64,000 nucleotides of DNA from Gilliamella sp. B3022 (GCF_028751545.1 NZ_CP071867.1:903306-967305); one strand, 5' to 3'; numbered from the stretch's first letter, positions 11,740 through 23,627 are shown. Numbers and translations are program-made. Notes: generated from the sequence alone by a model not told the origin.

Positions 11740-12174
11740 CTAACTATTAACATGTTTAGATAGTGATGGTGAAATATAATGACTAACTTCCACAAGATTG
11801 CTTTTATTTTCTTTATTAACATAATATAGGGTAATACCAAATGCACACAAAAAAACTAAAACAATCATAAAAAATATTTTTTTTCCATATCTTTTTTTAT
11901 ATTTTTGTGAATAACTTTTCATTTCATAGGATTGGTAATGGTGGGATAATTCATTAAGATAAGGTTGATATTCATCAGCAGATAATCCCACAAGTTCAGA
12001 ATAAGAACGGATATATCCTCTAACAAAAACGAAAGAAGTGCGAATCAATTGTTCTTTTTCAATATCATCAATTATCGCTTTACGGACATGAATCTTATTG
12101 GCAATATCATCTTGAGTAAATCCCATTTGCTCTCTTAAATAGGCTAGCTTTCCTCCCAATGAAACGTTATCCAT
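11740..12174 (-). CDS. rodZ: RodZ-like cell-shape protein lacking the periplasmic domain
   Basis: A 144-aa protein at the exact rodZ position before ispG. It has the RodZ cytoplasmic helix-turn-helix domain (residues 5-75: LGGKLAYLREQMGFTQDDIA, then VRGYIRSYSELVGL), a basic juxtamembrane stretch (KYKKRYGKK) and one transmembrane segment at about 100-119. Only about 24 residues follow. E. coli RodZ has 337 aa with a long periplasmic linker and a C-terminal beta domain (DUF4115); here a TAG at 11740-11742 ends the gene and no remnant of that domain is seen before ispG. The parts that bind MreB and the membrane are retained, so it may still work in cell elongation. The pilF and rlmN genes usually found upstream are absent. 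Confidence 0.85.
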   Translation of the reverse strand: MDNVSLGGKLAYLREQMGFTQDDIANKIHVRKAIIDDIEKEQLIRTSFVFVRGYIRSYSELVGLSADEYQPYLNELSHHYQSYEMKSYSQKYKKRYGKKIFFMIVLVFLCAFGITLYYVNKENKSNLVEVSHYISPSLSKHVNS

Positions 12175-12232
12175 TATCCCCTCATGTCTATAATAATCCC
12201 GAAAGATGTCTCATTTTTACATATTTTGATAA

Positions 12233-13099
12233 TTAATCAATTTTTTTCGCACTAAACCACTGAGTTGGCTTTGCTATTTCATCTTGTGCAGCCACCAATT
12301 GTAGTTCATATTCTTTTTGTTTTAAAGTTTCAAGCATAACAGCATACACCGCAGCAGTAGTATGTTCTAAAGCTTCTATCAATGATTTCCCAAGTAAAAT
12401 ATTAGCTAAAAATAATCCACTGGTCATGTCACCAACACCAACCGGTTGTCTTATACCAAAATCAACTAACGGTCTACTTATATGCCATGCTTCATTTTGA
12501 GTCACGAGTAATATTTCAAAACGATCATTATGATATCCTGCTCGGCTTAGATGCTTAACCAAAATAGCTTTTGGTCCTTTTTTACATATGGTTCGGCAAG
12601 CTAATACGGCCTCATCAACATTATTGATAGGCTGTTTTCCGTTGAGCTCTTCGAGCTCAAGTATATTTGGTGCCATAATATCTGCCATAGATAAAGCAGT
12701 ATTACATAAAAATGCAGATACTCCTGGAGCAACAAAGCAACCTTTTTCAGGATGCCCCATTACTGGATCACAAAAATAAATAGCATTTGGATTAACGGCT
12801 TTTGCTTTTTTAACAATCTGAATAATGGCATCACCTTGTTCTGGTGATCCCATATAGCCACTTAGTACTGCATCGCAATGCTTTAATTCATTAATAGCAT
12901 TAATTCCATCAACAATCTCAATCAAATGAGATGCAGGCATTACCGTTCCAGTCCACTTATGATATTGAGTATGATTAGAAAATTGAACTGTATTTAGAGG
13001 CCAAACATTTACACCTATTCGACGCATAGGAAACACTGCCGCACTATTTCCCGCATGACCAAAAACCACATGTGACTGAATCGATAAAATACTTTTCAT
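12233..13099 (-). CDS. pdxY: Pyridoxal kinase PdxY
   Basis: A 288-aa ribokinase-fold enzyme that phosphorylates pyridoxal for the vitamin B6 salvage pathway. It starts [20 protein letters not shown], the family substrate-binding region, and has [14 protein letters not shown] and the C-terminal anion-hole motif [14 protein letters not shown] with its catalytic Asp. The length matches E. coli PdxY (287 aa). Four bases separate it from the tyrS stop, and tyrS-pdxY is a conserved pair. Confidence 0.95.
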   Translation of the reverse strand: MKSILSIQSHVVFGHAGNSAAVFPMRRIGVNVWPLNTVQFSNHTQYHKWTGTVMPASHLIEIVDGINAINELKHCDAVLSGYMGSPEQGDAIIQIVKKAKAVNPNAIYFCDPVMGHPEKGCFVAPGVSAFLCNTALSMADIMAPNILELEELNGKQPINNVDEAVLACRTICKKGPKAILVKHLSRAGYHNDRFEILLVTQNEAWHISRPLVDFGIRQPVGVGDMTSGLFLANILLGKSLIEALEHTTAAVYAVMLETLKQKEYELQLVAAQDEIAKPTQWFSAKKID

Positions 13100-13103
13100 G
13101 GAA

Positions 13104-14375
13104 TTAGCTCCAAATTAATAAGCAATAATATTTTTTACCGCGGCGAAGTAAAGTATAGCGATTAAAAAGTTTATCGCTCTCTGAAAAACGATAATCAGTT
13201 GTTGTATTACGTTCACCATTAATTGAAATAGCATTCGATTCAATCATGGTTCTAGCTTGTCCTCGTGATGGTGCAAATTGGGTATTGACAATTGCTTGTT
13301 GTAAATCAACGTCACTTTCAACAACAAGGGTTGGCATACCATCTTGGGCAAGTTGTTCTAAATCTGCTTCAGATAGGTCACTTAATCGTCCAGAAAATAA
13401 GCTTTCAGTAATTCGTTTAGCTGCATTTAGTCCTTCTTCACCATGTACGAGACGAGTAACCTCCTCGGCAAGAACATATTGAGCACGAGGTGCAACACCA
13501 CTATTTTTATCTTCTTCCTCTAATGCATCAATTTCATTTAATGGCATAAATGTAAAGAATTTTAAAAATCGATAAACATCAGCATCAGCAGTATTAATCC
13601 AGAATTGATAAAATTTATATGGACTGGTCTTTTTAGGGTCAAGCCATACTGCACCACTTTCCGTTTTACCAAATTTAGTACCATCTGATTTTGTGATCAA
13701 CGGTACAGTCAAACCATAAACTTGTTTTTGATGTAAACGACGTGTTAAATCTATACCACCGGTAATATTACCCCACTGATCAGATCCTCCAATTTGTAAA
13801 ACAACATTATGAGATTTATTTAAACATGCAAAATCATACGACTGTAATAAACTATAAGAAAATTCTGTAAACGAGATCCCAACTTCATCGCGGTCAATAC
13901 GTTGTTTTACAGATTCTTTATTAATCATAGCATTAACCGAGAAGTATTTACCAATATCACGTAAAAATGTCAGCACATTCATGCAACCAAACCAATCGTA
14001 ATTATTGGCAACAATAGCCGATTTTTCACCACAATCAAAATCTAAAAATGGTGAAACTTGTTGTTTTATTTTTTCACTCCATTCAACAACTGTTTCTTGA
14101 GTATTAAGTTTACGCTCAACAGCTTTAAAACTAGGATCACCAATTAATCCTGTTGCACCACCAACTAAAGCAACAGGTTTATGACCTGCTAACTGAAAGC
14201 GCTTTAAACAAAGTAACGGCACTAAATGCCCTAAATGTAGGCTATCGGCGGTTGGATCAAAACCACAATAAAGCGCAATAGAATTGTGTTCAATGAGTTC
14301 TATCAGTGCTTTTTCGTCAGTAAGCTGAGCAATAAGTCCTCGCTCTTGTAGTTGTTTGATCACATTTTTTGTCAT
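13104..14375 (-). CDS. tyrS: Tyrosyl-tRNA synthetase
   Basis: A 423-aa class I synthetase. The HIGH-like motif is HLGHLVPLL near residue 48, the tyrosine-binding region includes [11 protein letters not shown] and [11 protein letters not shown], and the KMSKS-like motif is [12 protein letters not shown]-terminal S4 RNA-binding domain ends in [14 protein letters not shown]. The length matches E. coli TyrS (424 aa). It is co-transcribed with pdxY. Confidence 0.97.
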   Translation of the reverse strand: MTKNVIKQLQERGLIAQLTDEKALIELIEHNSIALYCGFDPTADSLHLGHLVPLLCLKRFQLAGHKPVALVGGATGLIGDPSFKAVERKLNTQETVVEWSEKIKQQVSPFLDFDCGEKSAIVANNYDWFGCMNVLTFLRDIGKYFSVNAMINKESVKQRIDRDEVGISFTEFSYSLLQSYDFACLNKSHNVVLQIGGSDQWGNITGGIDLTRRLHQKQVYGLTVPLITKSDGTKFGKTESGAVWLDPKKTSPYKFYQFWINTADADVYRFLKFFTFMPLNEIDALEEEDKNSGVAPRAQYVLAEEVTRLVHGEEGLNAAKRITESLFSGRLSDLSEADLEQLAQDGMPTLVVESDVDLQQAIVNTQFAPSRGQARTMIESNAISINGERNTTTDYRFSESDKLFNRYTLLRRGKKYYCLLIWS

Positions 14376-14430
14376 AATATTCTACCTATTAATTTTTTTA
14401 CGATTTATATTTTATTATTTAAATAATAAT

Positions 14431-15918
14431 CTATTGTGTCTTGTTATGATAACGTTTATACGCTTGTTTAAAATGATCTTCCACTATTTCATTAGGTTTT
14501 TTATCAAAAAGACTAAAAATCATAATACCAATAGAGGCAAATAAAAATCCAGGAATAAGCGAATAAAGATTAAACCAATTAAAATTAATCCAAAGCAATA
14601 CAGTTACTGCACCAATTATCATACCAGCTAATGCACCATTACGTGTCATACGTGACCAAAAAACAGAAAATACAATAATAGGTCCAAATGCTGCACCAAA
14701 ACCAGCCCATGCGTGACTGACCAAATCAAGTACACTGTTATTTGGATTAATTGCTAATAATATTGCGATAATTGATACAATTAGTACCATTATACGCCCT
14801 ACCCAAACAAGCTCTTTTTGTTTTGCTTTCGGTCTAAAAAATGCACGATAAAAATCTTCTGTTAATGCACTTGAACAAACTAATAACTGGCAACTTAGAG
14901 TACTCATAACCGCAGCTAAAATAGCTGCCAGCAAAACACCTGCAATCCAAGGATTGAAGAGTAATTTTGACAATTCAATAAAAATACGCTCATGTTTACC
15001 ATTATTGATCAGATAAGATAAATCAGGATGATGGGCAAAAAACGCAATACCAAAAAAACCAACAGTAATTGCGCCTCCTAAGCATAAAAGCATCCATGTC
15101 ATACTAATTCTACGAGCATTTTTCATCACATCATGGGAGTCTGCAGCCATAAATCTAGCTAAAATATGAGGTTGCCCAAAATATCCAAGCCCCCATCCCA
15201 ATAGTGAAATAATAGCGACAAAATCCATATGAGCAAATAAATTAATGTAATTAGGATTAAGCGACTCAATATAATTCATTGCATCAGTAAATCCACCTGA
15301 GTTTATCATAACCATGATTGGCGTTAAAATAAGTGCAAACATCATTAAACTAGCTTGAATCGTGTCAGTCCAACTTACTGCTAAAAATCCACCAATAAAT
15401 GTGTAAGCTATCGTTGCTCCAGCACCGGCTAACATAGCCCACCCATAACTCATACCAAATGTACTTTCAAACAATTTCGCTCCCGCAACAACACCGGAAG
15501 CGCAATAAATAGTAAAGAAAATAAGAATAATGATAGCTGAAATAATACGAAGTAATGAGCTTTTATCATCAAATCGACGAGCAAAGTAATCGGGTAAAGT
15601 TAAAGAGTTATGGTTAATTTCGGTAAAAACACGCAGTCTCCCAGCAATCAGTAACCAATTAAGATATGCACCAATTATTAAACCAATTGCAATCCAGCTT
15701 TGTGAAATACCAAATAAAAAAACAGCACCAGGAAGTCCCATCAACAACCAACCACTCATGTCAGAAGCTCCAGCAGAAAGTGCTGTCACCACGCTACCGA
15801 TACGACGTCCACCTAATATATAATCACCAAAGTTTTGTGTTGCGCAAAACGCAAAAAAACCAATTGCAATCATTCCTAAAATGTACACAGCAAAGGTGAC
15901 AATCATTGGTAACGACAT
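14431..15918 (-). CDS. putP: Sodium/proline symporter
   Basis: A 495-aa integral membrane protein of the sodium:solute symporter family with about 13 hydrophobic helices. Family signatures include GGRRIGSVVTALSAGASDMS in the second helix region and GYFGQPHILARFMA in the middle, as in E. coli PutP (502 aa). It imports proline with sodium. No putA lies next to it. It is divergent from nth across a spacer of about 270 bases. Confidence 0.93.
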   Translation of the reverse strand: MSLPMIVTFAVYILGMIAIGFFAFCATQNFGDYILGGRRIGSVVTALSAGASDMSGWLLMGLPGAVFLFGISQSWIAIGLIIGAYLNWLLIAGRLRVFTEINHNSLTLPDYFARRFDDKSSLLRIISAIIILIFFTIYCASGVVAGAKLFESTFGMSYGWAMLAGAGATIAYTFIGGFLAVSWTDTIQASLMMFALILTPIMVMINSGGFTDAMNYIESLNPNYINLFAHMDFVAIISLLGWGLGYFGQPHILARFMAADSHDVMKNARRISMTWMLLCLGGAITVGFFGIAFFAHHPDLSYLINNGKHERIFIELSKLLFNPWIAGVLLAAILAAVMSTLSCQLLVCSSALTEDFYRAFFRPKAKQKELVWVGRIMVLIVSIIAILLAINPNNSVLDLVSHAWAGFGAAFGPIIVFSVFWSRMTRNGALAGMIIGAVTVLLWINFNWFNLYSLIPGFLFASIGIMIFSLFDKKPNEIVEDHFKQAYKRYHNKTQ

Positions 15919-16186
15919 TTTTATAATATACCCTGTAAAATGAAATTAAAAATAGTTGGCTAGCTTATCATAAAAAGCTTATGCTAAAAAGCAGGCTATT
16001 TATGGATATCTGTAAGCAAGAAATAAAAGATAACTTAATGCTAACATTAAGAATATTCAACTTATATAATAATAGCTATGTTTCTTTCATAGGTATGGGC
16101 TATTTAAAAACTCAATTTAACTTACAGATAAACCCTAAATTAAAGTATATAATAAACGGTAAATTACTTTTAGATATAACTATTTT
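15919..16186. promoter_or_regulatory. putP/nth divergent spacer
   Basis: An AT-rich spacer with the promoters of putP (minus) and nth (plus). A 69-codon frame at 15981-16190 runs into the nth start codon, but it has no recognisable motif and no good ribosome-binding site, so I do not call it. No regulator site is recognised. Confidence 0.3.
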
Positions 16187-16825
16187 GTGAAACAATTAAC
16201 TCGAATTCAAATTTTAGAAAGACTGAAAGAACACATTAAAGATCCAACAACGGAGCTTGTATACAAGACTCCTTTTGAATTACTTATTGCGGTTGTACTT
16301 TCAGCTCAAGCTACTGATATTAGTGTCAATAAAGCAACAAAACCATTGTTTTCTGTTGCCAATACTGCTGAACAAATTTTAGCGCTTGGCGTTGATAAAT
16401 TAAAAGACTTTATTCGCACAATTGGTCTTTATAATAGCAAAGCGGAAAACATCATAAAAACATGTAAAATATTAGTGGATAAATATCAAGGTCAAGTACC
16501 AGAAAACTTTGATTCACTTATTGCATTGCCTGGTGTTGGCCGAAAAACTGCAAATGTAGTATTAAATACTGCTTTTGGTTGGCCAACAATTGCGGTTGAT
16601 ACCCATATCTTTCGTGTCAGTAATAGAACAGGTTTCGCACCAGGTAAAACAGTAGAAGCTGTTGAAGAAAAATTATTAAAAGTTGTACCGGAAAAATATA
16701 AAATTAATTGCCACCACTGGTTAATTCTACACGGTCGTTATACTTGTATTGCCAGAAAACCTAGATGTGGTGCATGTGTAATTGAAGATCTGTGTGAATT
16801 TAAAGAAAAAATTTACCCTGAGTAA
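16187..16825 (+). CDS. nth: Endonuclease III
   Basis: A 212-aa base-excision-repair glycosylase/AP lyase that removes oxidised pyrimidines. The helix-hairpin-helix motif LPGVGRKTANVVLNTAFGW carries the catalytic Lys, and the catalytic Asp is in AVDTHIFRV. The 4Fe-4S cysteines follow the C-X6-C-X2-C-X5-C pattern in the C-terminal CIARKPRCGACVIEDLC. Translation starts at a GTG, which gives MKQLTRIQILERL and aligns with the E. coli start. smrB follows after six bases. Confidence 0.96.
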   Translation: MKQLTRIQILERLKEHIKDPTTELVYKTPFELLIAVVLSAQATDISVNKATKPLFSVANTAEQILALGVDKLKDFIRTIGLYNSKAENIIKTCKILVDKYQGQVPENFDSLIALPGVGRKTANVVLNTAFGWPTIAVDTHIFRVSNRTGFAPGKTVEAVEEKLLKVVPEKYKINCHHWLILHGRYTCIARKPRCGACVIEDLCEFKEKIYPE

Positions 16826-16831
16826 AAAATA

Positions 16832-17374
16832 ATGCTAGATAAATATAAATTAACCCAAGATGATATCAACTTATTTAAAAATAGCTTTGGAGATGCCAAA
16901 AAGTTAAAACAAGATACTGTGCTACACAAACCACAAAAGCGTTCACAAAAAGTAATAGAAATCCAAAAACAGCAATATGAAAAAATTAATGCTGAATTTT
17001 ATTTTTCTGACGATTATCAACCACTATTACAAGAAGATCCCATTCGATATAGTAGAAAAAATGCTGATCCTAACGAAGTTAAAAAATTACGACGCGGTTT
17101 TTATGAGCCTGAATTTTTTTTAGATTTACATGGCTTAACACAACAAGAAGCCAAAAAAGAGATAGCCGCGCTTATTGCAGCTTGTTTGCGAGAAAAAAAT
17201 CCTTGTGCATGTATTATGTATGGACATGGAAAAAACATATTAAAAAAACAAACACCAATGTGGCTTGCACAGCACCCAAAAATTCTTTGCTTTCATCAAG
17301 CACCAAAAGAATTTGGGGGCAATGCTGCGTTACTTATTTTATTAGATATCAATGATGAATTAGCAAATAATTAA
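16832..17374 (+). CDS. smrB: Ribosome-rescue endonuclease SmrB
   Basis: A 180-aa protein with an N-terminal charged helical region (FKNSFGDAKKLKQDTVLHKP) and a C-terminal Smr domain with LDLHGLTQQEAK, the MYGHGKNILK motif and LAQHPKILCFHQAPKEFGG. This matches E. coli SmrB (183 aa) along its full length. SmrB cleaves mRNA between collided ribosomes. It is probably co-transcribed with nth. Confidence 0.94.
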   Translation: MLDKYKLTQDDINLFKNSFGDAKKLKQDTVLHKPQKRSQKVIEIQKQQYEKINAEFYFSDDYQPLLQEDPIRYSRKNADPNEVKKLRRGFYEPEFFLDLHGLTQQEAKKEIAALIAACLREKNPCACIMYGHGKNILKKQTPMWLAQHPKILCFHQAPKEFGGNAALLILLDINDELANN

Positions 17375-17686
17375 TCATTGCCAATTAAAACATTTGAATA
17401 TATATCAAAATCTCGCCAAATTTTTATCACTAATGCTCTACTTGCAATATTTACAGTTGTATAAGTATATTACTAATGAGTAACAATAAATTATGTAGAG
17501 ATTCATCATATATTATTCACAAGAATTATAACGATGATTAATTACTGTCATATAACGTATATGAATATTTTAAAAATAATTAAAATTGAATAATAAGGTA
17601 TGAATACTTTATATTGAAAATGTGTCTTAGAAATAGAAATTCAATATCAATATACGATAACAAATATAATTTAATATTATGAAAGC
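17375..17686. other. AT-rich gap after smrB
   Basis: About 310 bases between the smrB stop and the 3' end of ryhB. No open frame, repeat or recognisable site is seen. No clear hairpin terminator for smrB is visible. Confidence 0.3.
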
Positions 17687-17784
17687 AAAAAAGCCAGCCT
17701 AGATAAGCCAAGCTGGCAAACATTGGAAGCAATGTGAGCAATGTCATACTTTATTAGAAATCTTTCAGAGTTCTAATAAAGCAC
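17687..17784 (-). ncRNA. ryhB: RyhB iron-starvation small RNA
   Basis: The minus strand contains GACATTGCTCACATTGCTTC (within 17724-17745), which agrees with the conserved seed core of E. coli RyhB as I recall it. The architecture also matches. A 5' hairpin has 11-bp arms at 17749-17759 and 17771-17781. The unpaired core follows, then a rho-independent terminator (GCCAGC at 17712-17717 pairing with 17693-17698) and a T6 run at 17687-17692. A Fur box overlaps the promoter immediately upstream. The predicted length is about 95-98 nt, against 90 nt in E. coli. RyhB base-pairs with Hfq to repress mRNAs of iron-using proteins when iron is low. The exact 5' end is inferred from the -10 element. Confidence 0.93.
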
Positions 17785-17790
17785 AAATTA

Positions 17791-17821
17791 ATGATAATGA
17801 TTCTCATTATTAAAAGCAAGC
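17791..17821 (-). promoter_or_regulatory. ryhB promoter with Fur box
   Basis: The 19-base stretch 17793-17811 matches the Fur consensus GATAATGATAATCATTATC at 16 of 19 positions. On the minus strand a -35-like TTGCTT (17816-17821) lies 17 bases before a -10-like TATCAT (17791-17796), so Fur would cover the -10 region. The site lies between two convergent genes and can only serve the small RNA. Confidence 0.88.
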
Positions 17822-17910
17822 GTTTTTTTGGACTTTTTTAAAAATAAATTTTCCATACATTATTTTAAAAAAAGATTAATATCCAACCAAATAAAAAAGA
17901 AACGAAATGA

Positions 17911-17930
17911 GTAGAGGCGGTTGCCTCTAC
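17911..17930 (-). terminator. Terminator of obgE
   Basis: A hairpin with 8-bp arms (GTAGAGGC, 17911-17918; GCCTCTAC, 17923-17930) and a 4-base loop lies 65 bases after the obgE stop. On the minus strand it is followed by a T-rich stretch. It isolates obgE from ryhB. Confidence 0.75.
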
Positions 17931-17994
17931 TTGTAATAGATAATTTTATAAAGTAGCTAAATTTGATAGAATGTAGAATAGAGTACAAACTTTC

Positions 17995-20119
<2,125 letters not shown>

Positions 20120-20151
20120 ATTGCAACTAATTTATAAGAATTTCAAGAAAT

Positions 20152-20177
20152 GAAAAAAGCCCCACAATAACTGTGAG
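20152..20177 (-). terminator. Terminator after rpmA
   Basis: On the minus strand AGCCTCACAG pairs with TTGTGGGGCT around a short loop and is followed by a T6 run. It lies about 30 bases after the rpmA stop and ends or attenuates the rplU-rpmA transcript before yhbE. Confidence 0.85.
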
Positions 20178-20205
20178 GCTTCTATAACTTCCAAACCGTT
20201 TTTAA

Positions 20206-20466
20206 TTAACTGTTAGCAATTACACTAACATAACGACGGTTTTTAGGCCCTTTAACTTCAAATTTTACTTGTCCATCAATCAAGGCAAATAGAGTATGAT
20301 CACGACCACAACCTACGTTAGTGCCTGGGTGGAATTGAGTTCCACGTTGACGAACTAGAATATTACCAGCAAGAACTTCTTGAGAACCATAACGTTTAAC
20401 ACCTAAACGTTTACTCTGGGAATCACGACCATTACGTGATGAACCACCTGCCTTCTTATGTGCCAT
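20206..20466 (-). CDS. rpmA: 50S ribosomal protein L27
   Basis: An 86-aa ribosomal protein with the typical start [20 protein letters not shown] and the motif [15 protein letters not shown]. Its N-terminus reaches the peptidyl-transferase centre. The length matches E. coli L27 (85 aa). It follows rplU after 15 bases in a two-gene operon. Confidence 0.98.
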   Translation of the reverse strand: MAHKKAGGSSRNGRDSQSKRLGVKRYGSQEVLAGNILVRQRGTQFHPGTNVGCGRDHTLFALIDGQVKFEVKGPKNRRYVSVIANS

Positions 20467-20481
20467 TGTTCGATACTCCTA

Positions 20482-20790
20482 TTAAGCGATTGCAGTGATC
20501 TTCACATCAGTAAACCACTGACGGTGACCTTGTTGTTTACGATAATGTTTACGACGACGGAATTTAACAATCTTCACTTTATCGCCGCGACCATGTTCAA
20601 CAATCTCTGCTTTAATTGTTGCACCTTCAACAAACGGAGCACCAACTTTGATGTCTTCACCATTTGCTACCATTAAAACTTTATCGAAAACAACTTCCGC
20701 ACCTGTTTCGACTTCAATTTTTTCCAAGCGAACGACTTGTCCTTCGCTAACTCGGTGTTGCTTACCACCACTTTGGAAAACTGCGTACAT
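20482..20790 (-). CDS. rplU: 50S ribosomal protein L21
   Basis: A 102-aa protein starting [20 protein letters not shown], with the C-terminal [19 protein letters not shown] signature. It binds 23S rRNA. The length is one residue short of E. coli L21 (103 aa). It is the first gene of the rplU-rpmA operon, with a near-consensus promoter at 20868-20896. Confidence 0.98.
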   Translation of the reverse strand: MYAVFQSGGKQHRVSEGQVVRLEKIEVETGAEVVFDKVLMVANGEDIKVGAPFVEGATIKAEIVEHGRGDKVKIVKFRRRKHYRKQQGHRQWFTDVKITAIA

Positions 20791-20867
20791 ACTTAACTCC
20801 GCAATAAAAAACAGACGATTATTTGATTGAACATAGATGTCTGTATGATTAATCTTATAGGGCGTGA

Positions 20868-20896
20868 ATTTTACGCAAAATTTATTCTTGTTGCAA
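20868..20896 (-). promoter_or_regulatory. rplU promoter
   Basis: On the minus strand TTGCAA (20891-20896) lies exactly 17 bases before TAAAAT (20868-20873), a near-consensus sigma-70 promoter. Transcription would begin near 20861, giving a leader of about 70 bases before rplU. Confidence 0.75.
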
Positions 20897-21017
20897 GCGC
20901 TGTTTAGTAAAAGATCGCAAAAAGTTACAAAAAAGATCTGAGGTATACTGTTTTCACGTTACAATAATTATAAATTATTATTTATTTGAAATATTTGCAA
21001 TCCTATAGAGTTTCAAT

Positions 21018-22826
21018 ATGTCAGGAAGAAAAGTTGGCTACAATGCCTCTATTACTAGTCGCTTAACACTACTTATGTTCATTTTAGGCAGTATTGCATT
21101 AGTAGCACTATCACTATCAATTAGAATCGCCAATGATACTAAAGGTAGTGCTTATATGATTAATCAATTAGGGCTACTTAGAATGAAGAGTTATCAACTT
21201 TTGACAATTATTCCAGTGCACCAAAATGATCATAATCGTCTTAATATTTTTGTAGATTTATCTTCCTCAAAACAATGTTTACAACTATTTGAGCATTATG
21301 GCTTAACCAATGAATTCAACCAATTAAAATATGAGTGGATGAGGAATATAGTACCAAAAATACAACAAGCCCAAAAAAGTGATGAAGTAAAAAATGATAT
21401 AGATAACTATGTTGATCTCACTAATAACTTGGTACACAAAATTGATCTAAAAACGGAAAAGCAAATCCATTATATTTTTCAGTTACAATTAGTATTTATT
21501 GTCATCATTATAATTTCCTTAATTATCCAAATTTACTATTTACGCCGCTACATTTTAGTTCCATGGCAAAAACTCATTGATATGGCAGAAGCCATTTCAA
21601 AGCATAACTTCAGCGAACGTTTTAATATTCAGAAAAAAAAGAATGAATTTGATTTACTTGGGTTAGCTTTTAATAAAATGTCAGAACAAATTGAATCACA
21701 ATATTTATTACTTGAACAGCGCGTTACCGAAAAAACTTCTGAATTACAGAAGACCAATCAAATTATTTTATTTCAATATTATGCAACCAAGCAACTGCAT
21801 ACTTCAGAACCACTATGTGAGCGTTTTCTTAAAATACTACGAGAATTAGAAGAATTGGTCCCCCTAACTCAATTTCAAATTCGTTTTTATGAATCTAATA
21901 ATCCAGAACATTATCAACAAATCAGTTATGATAACCAACAAAAATTACCCTATTGTCTTAATCCCAAATGTAATGCTTGTTTAACTCCCTCAAAAATCTA
22001 TCAAAAAAATGGGATTCAACGCCTTTGGTATCTTCAAGAAAATGGTGAAAAATATGGCGTTTTATTTGCTATTCAACCATCTAACATCACATTAAGCATT
22101 GAGCAAGAAAATCTAATTACTGGATTAATTGAACAAATGACCACAGCAATTATGCTTGATAGACAAATTGAAAAGCAAAAACAATATTTGTTAATGAAAG
22201 AGCGTTCGGCAATGGCGCGCGAACTTCATGATTCGATAGCCCAATCGCTATCTTGTTTAAAAATTTATCTCAGTTGCTTACAGATGCAATCTGACTTGAA
22301 TTCACCAACCAGCGCTGATCTACTCACGACTATGCGCAAAGAAGTGAATGTTACTTACTCTCAACTAAGAGAGTTAATTACCTCTTTTCGTTTACGTCTA
22401 AATCAAACAGGATTTTATGCAAGCTTAATCGAGTTAGTAGAAGAGTTTAATGACAAATTAAAATTCAATATTCAACTTGAATATCAATTGCCTTTAAATA
22501 TCATTAATAGCAAATATGCTTTTCATTTATTACAGTTTATTCGTGAAGCACTGAATAACGTATATAAACATGCAAAAGCTTCCTGTGTAATAATAAAATT
22601 AGAAATGGATAATAATCAAATTATTACACTAAATATAAAAGACAATGGGATAGGCTTTCAAAATCAAATTAAACAAGATCACCATTATGGTCTTATTATT
22701 ATGCGAGATAGAATTGAGATATTAAATGGTAATCTAATTATTGATAGTAAACCCAATAAAGGAACACAAATTGTGGTAACATTTAAAGCTATGAAAGCCA
22801 TTCCATTAAAAATAGTAGAAGATTAA
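21018..22826 (+). CDS. narX: Nitrate/nitrite sensor histidine kinase NarX
   Basis: A 602-aa membrane kinase. An N-terminal transmembrane helix (residues 15-35) is followed by a periplasmic sensor with a P-box-like DTKGSAYMINQLGLLRMKSY, a second helix near 150-172 and a HAMP region. A central cysteine cluster (YCLNPKCNACLTP) is typical of NarX. The HisKA_3 phosphoacceptor is His404 in MARELHDSIAQS, followed by an ATPase domain with REALNNVYKHAKA and DNGIGF. Length and central Cys module favour NarX (598 aa in E. coli) over NarQ (566 aa). narL follows after three bases. The pair should activate anaerobic nitrate/nitrite genes, including the nir operon a few kilobases away. Confidence 0.92.
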   Translation: MSGRKVGYNASITSRLTLLMFILGSIALVALSLSIRIANDTKGSAYMINQLGLLRMKSYQLLTIIPVHQNDHNRLNIFVDLSSSKQCLQLFEHYGLTNEFNQLKYEWMRNIVPKIQQAQKSDEVKNDIDNYVDLTNNLVHKIDLKTEKQIHYIFQLQLVFIVIIIISLIIQIYYLRRYILVPWQKLIDMAEAISKHNFSERFNIQKKKNEFDLLGLAFNKMSEQIESQYLLLEQRVTEKTSELQKTNQIILFQYYATKQLHTSEPLCERFLKILRELEELVPLTQFQIRFYESNNPEHYQQISYDNQQKLPYCLNPKCNACLTPSKIYQKNGIQRLWYLQENGEKYGVLFAIQPSNITLSIEQENLITGLIEQMTTAIMLDRQIEKQKQYLLMKERSAMARELHDSIAQSLSCLKIYLSCLQMQSDLNSPTSADLLTTMRKEVNVTYSQLRELITSFRLRLNQTGFYASLIELVEEFNDKLKFNIQLEYQLPLNIINSKYAFHLLQFIREALNNVYKHAKASCVIIKLEMDNNQIITLNIKDNGIGFQNQIKQDHHYGLIIMRDRIEILNGNLIIDSKPNKGTQIVVTFKAMKAIPLKIVED

Positions 22827-22829
22827 CCA

Positions 22830-23483
22830 ATGGAACAAATTAAAAGTTCAATATTACTTATTGACGATCACCCTATGTTACGAAATGGTGTAAAGCAATT
22901 AATCCACACCGTCAATCATTTTGAAATAGTTGATGAAACAGGGTCAGGAATAGAAGGAATAAAACTGGCTGAAGAGCTTGATCCAGATATTATATTACTT
23001 GATATTAATATACACGATGTTAATGGTTTAGATATTCTTCGAAATTTACGTGAAAAAAATATCTCAAGTCGTATCATTATTTTTACCGTATCAAATGCAA
23101 AAGAAGATATTATTACGGCTCTTAAAATAGGTGCTGATGGTTACCTATTAAAAGATATGGAACCAGAAGATTTTCTCAAAGCGTTACAAGATATTTCAAT
23201 TGGAAAAGTAATAATGGATGATACAATTTCGCATATTATTCTTAATTATATGCGTCATGGCGAAGAACCGACAACCAAACCGATCCATGATGTCAGCCTT
23301 CTCACCCCTAGGGAGCATGAAATATTTCATCTATTAGTGCAAGGACTATCCAATAAACTAATAGCCAAAGATTTAGATATTGTCGAAAGTACAGTAAAAG
23401 TTCATATCAAAAGCATATTCAAAAAACTTAACTTCAAATCTCGCATGGAAATGACAGTATGGTATTTACAAAGTAAGGAATAA
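22830..23483 (+). CDS. narL: Nitrate/nitrite response regulator NarL
   Basis: A 217-aa response regulator. The receiver domain has IDDHPMLRNGVKQLI and the phosphorylatable Asp58 in DIILLDIN. The C-terminal LuxR-type helix-turn-helix spans LTPREHEIFHLLVQGLSNKL and ESTVKVHIKSIFKKL. Sequence features such as the shared GADGYLLKDMEPED match E. coli NarL (216 aa); NarP is the close alternative, but adjacency to narX favours NarL. A 7-2-7 NarL-type site lies upstream of nirB at 28787-28802. Confidence 0.93.
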   Translation: MEQIKSSILLIDDHPMLRNGVKQLIHTVNHFEIVDETGSGIEGIKLAEELDPDIILLDINIHDVNGLDILRNLREKNISSRIIIFTVSNAKEDIITALKIGADGYLLKDMEPEDFLKALQDISIGKVIMDDTISHIILNYMRHGEEPTTKPIHDVSLLTPREHEIFHLLVQGLSNKLIAKDLDIVESTVKVHIKSIFKKLNFKSRMEMTVWYLQSKE

Positions 23484-23627
23484 CTCAAGTAATGAAAACA
23501 AATAGATTTAATTTATATAGAACAACAATTATTGAAAATCAATTCGTTACAGTTTTTAAAAATAAAATAATCTATAAATAACAGACAAGTATATGACTAA
23601 CAGGTAACATTTACTTGCCTATTAAAG

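Noticed and set aside
15981-16190. 69-codon plus-strand frame before nth
   Set aside because: No recognisable motif, no good ribosome site, AT-driven composition, and it overlaps the nth start codon.
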